Assembly: GCA_965140355.1 (NCBI GenBank)
Contig: OZ223194.1
Location: 868,001-932,000 of the forward strand
Length of the DNA: 64,000 bases
Direction of reading: 5' to 3'
Origin: Acetobacterium sp965140355
GTDB lineage: Bacteria; Bacillota; Clostridia; Eubacteriales; Eubacteriaceae
The position numbers and the translations under genes are program-made. Under the pieces are notes generated by a model, which ran no database searches, had not been told where the DNA came from, and saw nothing but the letters and a program-made list of their open reading frames with translations. Shown here piece after piece: positions 18,478-26,562 of the stretch. The first letter of the stretch is position 1. The number at the start of each line of letters is the position of its first letter.

Positions 18478-19404
18478 TCATATTCTTTCTTTATTTTCCG
18501 CTTCTTTTTCACTGAAAACTGGCGTTACATCAGCAAAAATAAAATCGATCTTGCCAAAACTTAAATGACAGGGAATTACATATAATTTTCCAACTGCGTT
18601 AGCAATCCCTGCCGTTTTCACTTCGGTCACCAGCAGATCCAATTCAATTCCTTGATGAGCTAACTGTGATAAAAATAACCCGTTATGGCAATTCATAAAT
18701 TCACCCAATGAATCTTTAGCCAAAGCATTCATCCCGTCCAATGTTTCTTCGGCATAAATAGAAGCGAATCGTGCTAACACTGTTTCCGTAGCGGCGATTC
18801 CGCTAAAAAAACAATATTCACCTTTTGTTCCCTGAGTGACCAGATACTCAAATGGATAGGAATCAACTGCCACCGCTTCTTCCATTCTAATTTCATCATC
18901 AATAAAACGAACGATGTTTCTGAGAAAAAGTTCAAAGTATTCACGCAATATTTTATTGTGCTGACCCGATAAGGGTTTGAGAAAAATCTCCGCGATCTGC
19001 GAAATATCATTATTTTTTAAAGCCTGAATTTCATCGTTTGTCAATTGCGAATCCTGTCGATATTGAAGCAGCACTTCTTCGTATTTCTCAAAACTGAAAA
19101 AACCCTTCTCAATGAGAATCTGACCTAACAAAACATTTGACTTTTTCTGTGCCTTTAAAAGCTCATTTAATTGATTTTCCGTGAGATACCCTTCGGCAAT
19201 CGCCAATTCGCCAAATTTTTGGTCCTTTGCGACCTGGAACCGATGTATTTTTTCAACTTGCGTTGCCGTCATATAACCAGCATCAATCGCCAAAACACCC
19301 AATTTCACCTTAGCCGATTGCTGTTCTGTTAATACCACTCTGAGTTCTTCTGGTTTGATTAAATCTTTCTCTAAAAGATAATTGCCAAAATACTGATTAA
19401 ACAT
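18478..19404 (-). CDS. MshEN-type N-domain fused to CheX phosphatase
   Basis: About 308 residues. The first 130 consist of repeated helical units (FGNYLLEKDLI, LGVLAIDAGYMT, FGELAIAEGYLT, LGQILIEKGFFS) like the N-terminal domain of GspE/MshE ATPases, which in MshE binds c-di-GMP. Residues 150-308 are a CheX-like domain with the E-x-x-N pair in LGEFMNCHNG. The fusion suggests a phosphatase switched by a second messenger, which is inference. The GTG at 19419 opens the frame, but AAAGGA lies within that extension, so ATG 19404 is the better start. First gene of the three-gene module. Confidence 0.8.
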   Translation of the reverse strand: MFNQYFGNYLLEKDLIKPEELRVVLTEQQSAKVKLGVLAIDAGYMTATQVEKIHRFQVAKDQKFGELAIAEGYLTENQLNELLKAQKKSNVLLGQILIEKGFFSFEKYEEVLLQYRQDSQLTNDEIQALKNNDISQIAEIFLKPLSGQHNKILREYFELFLRNIVRFIDDEIRMEEAVAVDSYPFEYLVTQGTKGEYCFFSGIAATETVLARFASIYAEETLDGMNALAKDSLGEFMNCHNGLFLSQLAHQGIELDLLVTEVKTAGIANAVGKLYVIPCHLSFGKIDFIFADVTPVFSEKEAENKERI

Positions 19405-19689
19405 AAAAAATCCTTTCACAATAGATTCTCAAAACTTTTATTATAATTTGTCATAACACAAAAAATCGCTTATTCCTAAGCACTCCTTGATATCATCAAT
19501 TTAACATAACCACGTTACCGTTTGATAAAATTTTTGTTATCGGCGGGTTAAATCTAGCAGATCCGATTAATAATGGATTAGCATAAAATCATGAATTTGT
19601 TCGTCCTATTTTATCTTATCGCGATAATCGACACTTCGTCACCAACTTGAAACCGGCCACGAGTCGAGCCTCCATTTTCTTTATCAATT

Positions 19690-19728
19690 AAAAAAGATGC
19701 TCCAAAAGTGTAAACTTTTGAGGGCATC
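19690..19728 (-). terminator. Terminator after the methionine aminopeptidase gene
   Basis: On the minus strand an imperfect 14-bp stem (19696-19728) is followed by six T (19690-19695), about 90 bp past the stop codon of map. The rest of 19405-19816 has no supported gene. Confidence 0.75.
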
Positions 19729-19816
19729 CTCTTCTAATCTAATAAATATTTTTTTCGATCCCAGTCTTCATTTATAACAGATCCGGGCTCCATTTATCTT
19801 TTATAATCGGATCGTA

Positions 19817-20692
19817 TTAATCGGCTAATATCTCATGACCACTATCCGTGACTAACACCGTAATTTCCCACTGAGCTGATGGCATTCCATCGGCTGTATA
19901 AATGGTCCAACCGTCATTATCATCTACAAAAACCTGATCCGTTCCCATGTTTACCATTGGTTCAATCGTAAATACCAGGCCCGGGACCAACAACATATCG
20001 GTTCCTTTTTTTGAAACATAACTGACCCACGGTTCCTCATGAAATTGCAACCCAATCCCATGTCCACCGATTTCTTGTACTACTGTGTATCCATTATTTC
20101 TGGCATGTTCATGCACTGCTTGTCCCATATCGCCTAAAAATCCCCACGGCTTTATTTGCGCCAATCCTAATTCTACACATTCCTTTGTTACCGCTACCAG
20201 TTTCTTTTTTTCGGGGCTTACATTTCCAATACAGAACATTCTTGATGAATCTGAGAAAAAGCCTTGGTATATTGTTGACACATCAATATTTATAATATCG
20301 CCGTCTTTAAGATAAACCTCACTTGATGGGATGCCATGGCAAACTTGATCATTGATTGAAGTACATACACTTTTCGGAAACCCTTCAAAATTTAATGGAG
20401 CCGGAAGGCCTCCCAAGGCTATCGTTTTTTCATAAATCAGACGATCAATTTGTTCCGTTGTCATTCCGACTCGTAGCTGATCAGATATAAAATCTAAAAC
20501 GGCGCGATTGATTTCGCCACTTTTTCTTATGCCCATAATTTGTTCCGCATTTTTTATAATTTTTCTCGATGGAATCATACACCCTTGGGTTTCATACCAT
20601 GAGAGCTTTTCATCAAAAGACTCATGACATTTTTTATATTTCATTCCGCTTTCACACCAACATAAATCATTTCGTCCAATTTTCTTTTGCAT
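19817..20692 (-). CDS. map: Type I methionine aminopeptidase with N-terminal SEC-C zinc motif
   Basis: 291 residues; about 40 longer than plain MetAP-1 because of a SEC-C motif at residues 5-25 (GRNDLCWCESGMKYKKCH), a zinc knuckle that may bind ribosomes or SecA-like partners. All metal ligands are visible: D in NIDVS, D in FSDSSRMF, H in GHGIG, E in FTIEP and E in QWEIT; the substrate-binding HEEP is also present. It removes initiator methionine from nascent proteins. It probably complements the canonical map of the ribosomal-protein cluster, which is not in this window. It follows an AraC-type gene by 33 bp. Confidence 0.93.
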   Translation of the reverse strand: MQKKIGRNDLCWCESGMKYKKCHESFDEKLSWYETQGCMIPSRKIIKNAEQIMGIRKSGEINRAVLDFISDQLRVGMTTEQIDRLIYEKTIALGGLPAPLNFEGFPKSVCTSINDQVCHGIPSSEVYLKDGDIINIDVSTIYQGFFSDSSRMFCIGNVSPEKKKLVAVTKECVELGLAQIKPWGFLGDMGQAVHEHARNNGYTVVQEIGGHGIGLQFHEEPWVSYVSKKGTDMLLVPGLVFTIEPMVNMGTDQVFVDDNDGWTIYTADGMPSAQWEITVLVTDSGHEILAD

Positions 20693-20725
20693 TAAAACTA
20701 TTCCCTTACCTTTACTGGGGGGTGT

Positions 20726-21085
20726 TCAATTATCTATTTGAGCTTTCTCAACTATTGAAATTTCTGGTAACAATTTACGGTATTGAAATGGTGTATACCC
20801 ATAAACACGTACAAAAGCCCTTGTAAATGCTTCATGTGATGAAAATCCATATTGCATCGCAATGTCAATAATACGATTTTTTGTTTTCTGTAACGCCATC
20901 GCGGCCATACTTAGCTGCCGTTTCTGAAGATAATCTTTGAATGAAATACCAACATACTCATGAAACTTAGTCGAACAATAACAAGGTGAATACCCTACAA
21001 AATTGGACATTTCTTCCAGTGTCGGATCAGCTTCTAAATTTTCTTCAACCCAATCAACCATCGTTTCAATTGTTTTACTAGACAA
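20726..21085 (-). CDS. AraC-family transcriptional regulator, DNA-binding domain only
   Basis: 119 residues, almost all of it the two-helix-turn-helix AraC domain (EEMSNFVGYSPCYCSTKFHE; DIAMQYGFSSHEAFTRAF; YTPFQYRK). It resembles SoxS/Rob-type regulators without the GyrI effector domain seen in the paralogue at 44.1 kb. The start is TTG with GGGAG 8 bases upstream. It lies just upstream of map on the same strand, but a functional link is not evident. Confidence 0.85.
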   Translation of the reverse strand: MSSKTIETMVDWVEENLEADPTLEEMSNFVGYSPCYCSTKFHEYVGISFKDYLQKRQLSMAAMALQKTKNRIIDIAMQYGFSSHEAFTRAFVRVYGYTPFQYRKLLPEISIVEKAQIDN

Positions 21086-21686
21086 TCCGATTCACTCCCT
21101 GTCACTATTATAGCTTTTTTTAGATTTCAAAACTTGATTCCCGTTTCAATTTTTTCAAGATCAATTAAATAAAACACCGCAATTTTTGTTCATATCCGAG
21201 CAAATAATCACTTCCATTATAATATGAAAAAGAACTGCACACAAATAAATCATCGTATAATATTCTCAATGCAACAAAAAAATGTAAAATTCTTTATACT
21301 CATTAATCTCCGGAAAACTTTTTGTTGGCTTTGCAAAATTTATTAAGAAAAACGCTCATTTCTTATTTTTCAAAAAAATCTTAGTTCACTACAAAAAAAT
21401 ATATAAATTTCAACAACGGAGCGCATAAATATAAAAAATATAGTAACTTAATAATAATAAAATAATGATAGGAATAGCTTTATTATTAGTGGTATTAAGC
21501 AATGGATTTGTTTCATGGTATAGCTCAGCTTTAATATTAAAAAATAAAAATCAGCCTTGACCTGACACCGTAGCAATTCAGGGATCTGATGATCCGATCG
21601 TTAAAATTGTTTATGGGCAGTGCAACAGCTAGTGGGGCTTAACGGTTTTTAAAGCCATTTTTTCGCCATGTTTAATAAAACATGGT
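21086..21686. other. 600-bp AT-rich intergenic region
   Basis: Very AT-rich. It holds a 31-codon hydrophobic frame at 21465-21560 without a ribosome site, and the hairpin CCATGTTT/AAACATGG around 21667-21685. Nothing else supported. It separates core-like genes from the zinc-ribbon island. Confidence 0.5.
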
Positions 21687-22016
21687 GTGGGCTGTTTATT
21701 ACATCGGTCGGAAATTCATACCATTGATGCAATCGGAAAAAATCCTCAAACCAACGTCACCGATTTGTCAAATTATCTCGGTATAACAAAAAGTGCACTC
21801 TTACCGATGATTGACAAGCTGATAAAAAAGCTGATTCTTAAAACGGTATTGTCAAAGCGTGATACCCCAGTTGCCTTAAATCTCACTGATAATGATACCT
21901 ATTATAAAAGCTGGGAAAAAGTCATCAACGCTGGCGCTAAGCAGATTCTCCCGGTCCGCATAGATCTGATTTCTTGTCAACGACTCATTAAGATAGATGA
22001 TCCTTCTTTTTGAATA
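21687..22016 (+). pseudogene. MarR-family regulator remnant with a foreign 3' end
   Basis: The frame encodes a MarR winged helix from mid-domain (SEIHTIDAIGKN, DLSNYLGITKSAL, IDKLIKKLIL, VALNLTDN), but the normal N-terminal helix and C-terminal dimer helices are missing. Its last 20 codons come from a 61-bp segment (21955-22015) that is about 85% identical to 23365-23425, the antisense strand of the neighbouring zinc-ribbon gene. This looks like a recombination scar. A second MarR remnant with the same VALNLTD stretch lies at 37.7 kb. Confidence 0.7.
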
Positions 22017-22329
22017 GCCTTTGCTGGTCTTCCATTTCCTCCGCTGTCCAGCTTTTCAACCAATTTATCTGGCAGTGTCTGCCCATTATAACAACAGGCA
22101 GCAAAACCCAGCTATTTATTTGCAACAACTTGAGAACTTTGTTCATTTTCTATTTTTTCACCTTTCAACGAATTGATTCCGTTTAGCCAATGCCCTTATT
22201 CTAGCGATTTCATTACGTTTTTATTATATCATCATAATCCTAAAATCGAGCAAAAAAACATCCGAATATCTCGCTAAGCTTAAGCTTTCCTGCCGCGATC
22301 ATTTCATGTTTTTGATTATCTTTCCGTGA
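22017..22329. other. Intergenic stretch without a gene
   Basis: About 310 bp between the MarR remnant and the zinc-ribbon protein gene. No supported gene, terminator or promoter was seen. Confidence 0.4.
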
Positions 22330-23241
22330 TCATTGAAAAAAAGCAGCATAAGTTCCATTAATATATATCGCACTATCCCCTAATGGATTACAATCAATTG
22401 CTAATGTATGTCCTCCTGCTGTTACTGAACCGATCGTTCCATTATTCCCCGGCACAATCGTAAATGTATACGCACTATTCACATAATCACTGCCACCATC
22501 GGTAACGATTAAGTTGCCATTTTTAAATTGATAATACAAAACAAATCCACTTGATTCAGTCATCTTCCAGGTACCTTCGATATTATTTTCAAATTGTGTC
22601 CGTTCAGCAGCGTCAGAAGATTCCACCGTGGGGTTTATATTTGTTTGTTCTTGCGTGGCTGATTGTTCAATTGCAATCGTGTAAGCTATTGTTTTTATTT
22701 CACTTTGATTGCCGTTTTTATCTATTGCCCTGCTTTTTAGTGTGGTATTTGTTTTTAAAACAATGGGACTTTCATATTTACTTGATTTTGCCGTTGGATC
22801 GGAACCATCAATGGTAAAATAAACTTGAATATCTTCCCCATTCGGTTTACTTATTTCAACTACTTGTTCTGATGTGTAACTTCCTGCATTTAATGAATAC
22901 GATGGCGGCTCTATAATAACTTGATTTTCTGCATTTTTGTCTACCCCAGATGATACCGTTTTATTAAACAAAGTATGTCCCTGACCAAACCACCAAAATA
23001 ATAAGCCTCCAATTAAAGCAATTGACACCACTATCGCCGAAATAATAATAATTGCTGTCTTGGATGATTTTTTTTGTGTTTCTCTTTGTTGCAGAAAGTT
23101 TGTTTTTTGCTTGATTTCATTATTTTGAACGGTTTCATCTAAATAATCCATTGTCTCCGTATCAAACCCACATTCACCGCAAAATCGTTCTGTATTTTCT
23201 ATTTTCGCTCCACACTTTGGACAAAACTTCAGTTCATTCAT
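22330..23241 (-). CDS. Zinc-ribbon membrane protein with chitobiase-C-like surface domain
   Basis: 303 residues. An N-terminal zinc ribbon (FCPKCGAKIENTERFCGECG, residues 6-25) is cytoplasmic; one membrane helix follows at about 63-87. Outside, residues 110-190 match the CHB_HEX_C_1 beta-sandwich (YFTIDGSDPTAKSSKYESP), and a beta-rich C-terminus of about 80 residues resembles lipocalin-like ligand folds. The function is unknown. It belongs to a set of zinc-ribbon membrane proteins around the ABC operon. Its start follows a GGGAGG-type site 47 bp after the next gene upstream, probably co-transcribed. Confidence 0.75.
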   Translation of the reverse strand: MNELKFCPKCGAKIENTERFCGECGFDTETMDYLDETVQNNEIKQKTNFLQQRETQKKSSKTAIIIISAIVVSIALIGGLLFWWFGQGHTLFNKTVSSGVDKNAENQVIIEPPSYSLNAGSYTSEQVVEISKPNGEDIQVYFTIDGSDPTAKSSKYESPIVLKTNTTLKSRAIDKNGNQSEIKTIAYTIAIEQSATQEQTNINPTVESSDAAERTQFENNIEGTWKMTESSGFVLYYQFKNGNLIVTDGGSDYVNSAYTFTIVPGNNGTIGSVTAGGHTLAIDCNPLGDSAIYINGTYAAFFQ

Positions 23242-23288
23242 GATTTCCCTCCCGTGTTGAAAATATAATCCAACCGTTTCAGATCTGC

Positions 23289-24062
23289 CTACTTTCCAGA
23301 AACTCTGACATTTTTAGAACACTTCTTTAAAATATAGTCTTTTATAAATTGGAAATCTTCTTTATCCGCATATATCTGATTTCTCGTCAATGACTCGTTG
23401 AGATAGATGGTATGTCTTTTTGAATTGATTTTTACCGACTTTACTTTCTTAAAACTCGTGTAGAGACTCTGCTTTGTAGCCCCCATAAGACCCGCTCCAG
23501 CGGCCGAAATATTTCCGCCGGAAAGTCCGATTAACGCCGTAAGAAATCCCATCGCCTGGGCTTTTTTAAATTGTTTAGCCAACTGGATGTGGTGAATCCC
23601 TCGCTCATCCATTTTAAATAAGACATAATATTTTCCCCCATAAAGGAGTCCCAACAGAAGATATCCAAAGGTTGCAAGCACCATTAAAATACCGCTGGTA
23701 ATCCCTAAAACGGTAAAAAACGCTTTTAATGCCTGTCCAATATCCTCTTCCACCAATGTAAGAAAAAACATCAACAATGCCGGAAAACTACCAGAGATTA
23801 ATAGCACCTTGTAGGTGGTTATCAGAACAGCTGGATTTTTCCAAAACGAATATTTGTACATCCATTGGTAGCCGCCTTTATGATCTTTTGTCACATTGAG
23901 ACTAACTTTTTCAATAACCTCTGGGAGATTATTTTCCTTGACTGCAGACATTTGTTGACAACTATCTTTTTCTTCAACTTGAATTCTTTTAATCGGTTCG
24001 CCACAATTTTGACAAAAATTTCCGTCGCCATTTTGTTCGAATCCACAAGCAACACAAATCAT
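23289..24062 (-). CDS. Zinc-ribbon membrane protein, unknown function
   Basis: 257 residues. It begins with a zinc ribbon (CVACGFEQNGDGNFCQNCG, residues 3-21), then a polar linker, two long membrane segments (about 82-140), and a C-terminal cytoplasmic half with a PH-like pattern (YVLFKMDERGIHHIQLAK). A glycine/alanine-rich patch lies near 180. Its 3' coding region is the source or sibling of the 61-bp repeat in the MarR remnant at 21955. Function not recognised; context is the zinc-ribbon set. Confidence 0.7.
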   Translation of the reverse strand: MICVACGFEQNGDGNFCQNCGEPIKRIQVEEKDSCQQMSAVKENNLPEVIEKVSLNVTKDHKGGYQWMYKYSFWKNPAVLITTYKVLLISGSFPALLMFFLTLVEEDIGQALKAFFTVLGITSGILMVLATFGYLLLGLLYGGKYYVLFKMDERGIHHIQLAKQFKKAQAMGFLTALIGLSGGNISAAGAGLMGATKQSLYTSFKKVKSVKINSKRHTIYLNESLTRNQIYADKEDFQFIKDYILKKCSKNVRVSGK

Positions 24063-24199
24063 ATTTCAACTTCCTCTTTTCTAGGTTTGTATTTATTGCC
24101 AAAATAACCTTATTGCATATCCTGTTATTCTAATATTTTTTTACCTGTGTTATAATAAATCAATTCAAACAAAAATCAACTGACGATGGAGAATTTGAA

Positions 24200-24904
24200 A
24201 TGAACTTTCCTAAAACTTTCTTTTGTTCCCAATGTGGATCTAAATTAAAGGGCAACAACCAAAAATGTCCCCATTGCGGATTTAATTTCCAATCTAAAAA
24301 CCCTTACGGTGACAAGGAAGCCCTGGGATCAGGGGGAATTGGATGGTCTGATAAAATTAATGACCCATTATACGCAAAATATCAATATAATAAACGAAAG
24401 GTCATTCTTCTTTTTTCCATGGTTTTAATCATCGCAATTCCTATCCTTTTGGTCAGTATAGGAGATCTGGAGTTAAACCAGGAAGGCTTCTTTGTTATTG
24501 CTATTGTGACCTCTATGTTTTTTTTAATTGCCTTTTTCTCCATTCGAGACACCAAACGTTATGGTAAAGAATGGGAAGGCATTGTCATAGATAAAAAAGA
24601 ATCGCTTCAAACCAAAAACAAAATTCAAAGAAATGTGATAATAATACAATTAGAAAACCATAACATCAAGGAGCTTTCGTTTGCCGACAACCTGACTCAT
24701 TATGCATATTATAATATTGGCGATCGAATCAAAAGTCATAATAAAAAAAACATCCATACCATTGAGAAATTCGATAAATCAAAAGATGTAATTCTCTTTT
24801 GCCCTTCCTGTGGTTATCTTTGTGATAGCAGAGACAATTATTGTCGGGCCTGTGGTTCTCCATTACTTAAAGGTTCTGAAAAAATAAATATTATTCCGTT
24901 TTAA
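24200..24904 (+). CDS. Membrane protein with zinc ribbons at both ends
   Basis: 234 residues. It has a zinc ribbon at residues 8-28 (FCSQCGSKLKGNNQKCPHCG) and another at about 194-216 (CPSCGYLCDSRDNYCRACG). Two membrane helices lie at about 66-113. The middle part after the helices looks like a DUF3592-type beta domain. It is the only plus-strand gene of the cluster, divergent from the 23289 gene and convergent with the 406-residue gene. A shortened copy of its 3' end is found at 37786-37930. Function unknown. Confidence 0.72.
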   Translation: MNFPKTFFCSQCGSKLKGNNQKCPHCGFNFQSKNPYGDKEALGSGGIGWSDKINDPLYAKYQYNKRKVILLFSMVLIIAIPILLVSIGDLELNQEGFFVIAIVTSMFFLIAFFSIRDTKRYGKEWEGIVIDKKESLQTKNKIQRNVIIIQLENHNIKELSFADNLTHYAYYNIGDRIKSHNKKNIHTIEKFDKSKDVILFCPSCGYLCDSRDNYCRACGSPLLKGSEKINIIPF

Positions 24905-24954
24905 TCAACAATTAAAACCATCGATCGTTCCAAAGGAATCAAACACTTTTCTGT

Positions 24955-26175
24955 TCAATCAGGATTGACATGATTTTTTTGTGTTGCCACCTGAACGGCC
25001 TTACCGCAGGTTGTACAAAATTTGACATTTTCTCTCAGCGATGACCCACAATATGCACAATAATGGATCTTCTTATCGGGTATTGGTTCATTCATAACGT
25101 CTTGTCGACTTTTTGGTTTCTGGATTGTTGCCCCGCATTTCGAACATAATTTCGCATTACTTTCGAGTATGTTCCCGCAATTGCGACAATGAATCGGCCG
25201 TATAATACTGGAAACCGGTGCTGAATTTTCTTCAAAATCAACGGATTCTTCTTCATCAGGGATCATCCCATCCGAATAATCACCCCTATTTAACAGACTA
25301 TAAAAATACAAAAATGCTGTTTCAACATTCAAACTAATAAGCAACGGTTGCTCTGTTAATTCAATGCCCCACAAAAAGTTGCGGGTTCTGAAAACAACCA
25401 ACCCGATTGCTGTTAGCGCTTCTTCGTCATAATAAAAACTTCTCAAACCAGAAAAGACTTCCGGTTCCGCCAATCCAGGGATCAGTAGCCCTTCCGGGGC
25501 TGGCAGTTTTATAACTCCATCCACTGTTTTTTCGAAAATCCCATGACTACACAATTCATCTATTCCTACATCGATATCAAACATTTCTGTCAAACGATCA
25601 ATGGCCAGTACATTGGAAGTAAGCCAACGGGGGTCAGGTTCATTGATAGCCTGTGCTGCTGCCCCTTTAATTCCAATAATTGTCAACGGATCGACTGCTG
25701 GTTTTTTTTCAAGCAATGAAATCATTCTGTTAATGCCATAGAGATCTGCTCCAGCCAGGAGTGCATACAGGGCATTACGGCTTAATACCAAGCTGGTTCC
25801 CAATGTTTTTAAAACAGTGTCATTATCAAAAAAAACGATTAGACTTTCAATAAATTCATCAATTTTCATTCCCTTAAGAGTGACTTCCATTTCCCCCATC
25901 CCCACTGATACACAACCCTTTTCACTCGTACATACCGCTGTATTAACCATTCCCTCGTCCCTTTGGGTCAGGCTGATGGTTGTGATATTTCCCGGAGAAA
26001 GCAGGATTTCCAAAATACTTCTAAGCGATTCGTCCACTTCAATCCCATCTGGATTCCCACCCTTTGGCAGATTTAGATAGGTGGATAATCGATTGCTCTT
26101 GATCCCCCATGCCTGTCCCAAGACCCGAATCGACTGACCAGACAGTTTAAACTCATTTATCTCAATATTTTCCAT
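24955..26175 (-). CDS. Protein with two C-terminal zinc ribbons, unknown N-terminal domain
   Basis: 406 residues with no membrane helix. Residues 1-300 form an alpha/beta region I cannot assign. Its size and repeated beta strands recall chaperone-like EspG proteins of type VII secretion, but this is only a resemblance. Two zinc ribbons close the protein: IHCRNCGNILESNAKLCSKCG (about 329-349) and IHYCAYCGSSLRENVKFCTTCG (about 371-392). It is the last gene of the long operon, starting 2 bp after the coiled-coil frame, so coupled translation is likely. Confidence 0.65.
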   Translation of the reverse strand: MENIEINEFKLSGQSIRVLGQAWGIKSNRLSTYLNLPKGGNPDGIEVDESLRSILEILLSPGNITTISLTQRDEGMVNTAVCTSEKGCVSVGMGEMEVTLKGMKIDEFIESLIVFFDNDTVLKTLGTSLVLSRNALYALLAGADLYGINRMISLLEKKPAVDPLTIIGIKGAAAQAINEPDPRWLTSNVLAIDRLTEMFDIDVGIDELCSHGIFEKTVDGVIKLPAPEGLLIPGLAEPEVFSGLRSFYYDEEALTAIGLVVFRTRNFLWGIELTEQPLLISLNVETAFLYFYSLLNRGDYSDGMIPDEEESVDFEENSAPVSSIIRPIHCRNCGNILESNAKLCSKCGATIQKPKSRQDVMNEPIPDKKIHYCAYCGSSLRENVKFCTTCGKAVQVATQKNHVNPD

Positions 26176-26177
26176 GT

Positions 26178-26562
26178 TTATACCTCCTTGTCTTTCTCAA
26201 ATGTTTTCAAAATAGTCTCATTAAATTTTTTCTCAATATTCTTTGCTGTTTCAGTATTCTCCACGGTGTTTTTTAGTGCCTCCTTGCCGGTATTTTCAAC
26301 AAAGTTATCCTTAACAACCTTATCCAATTCCCCTTTGGCTTTTTTTACTTCTTCTGATGCATTTTCATATTCTATTTTGGCCTGTTTGGCCGCACTCGAC
26401 TCTTTGCCAAGATTATCTTTTGCTTTTACTTCAGCCGATTTAGCTGCTTCTGCCCGATTCCTGGCCGCTCTTTCTAATCGCGTATTTTCATTAATCTGAT
26501 TTTCCAAACGTTGTTCATTCTTCTTATGCTCGTTAACCTGAGCTTCATATCTTTCCTTTGTC
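26178..26562 (-). pseudogene. Frameshifted 3' part of the giant membrane/coiled-coil gene
   Basis: The frame opens right after a TAG at about 26563 and encodes about 127 residues of highly charged coiled coil (TKERYEAQVNEHKK, then Ala/Lys/Glu heptads). It continues the coiled coil that ends abruptly in the 26545-28839 gene. Removing one G in the AAAGGAAA run near 26555 would join LLDK to ERYEAQ in one frame. No ribosome site precedes the first possible start (TTG 26507). It is therefore the lost tail of the upstream protein, or a sequencing error. Confidence 0.7.

Noticed and set aside
21465..21560. 31-codon hydrophobic frame resembling a small membrane peptide
   Set aside because: No ribosome site or promoter; AT-rich region where such frames arise by chance.
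24955..26175. EspG-type chaperone of a type VII secretion system
   Set aside because: Only vague similarity; no WXG100 or EccC-like ATPase gene in the window.
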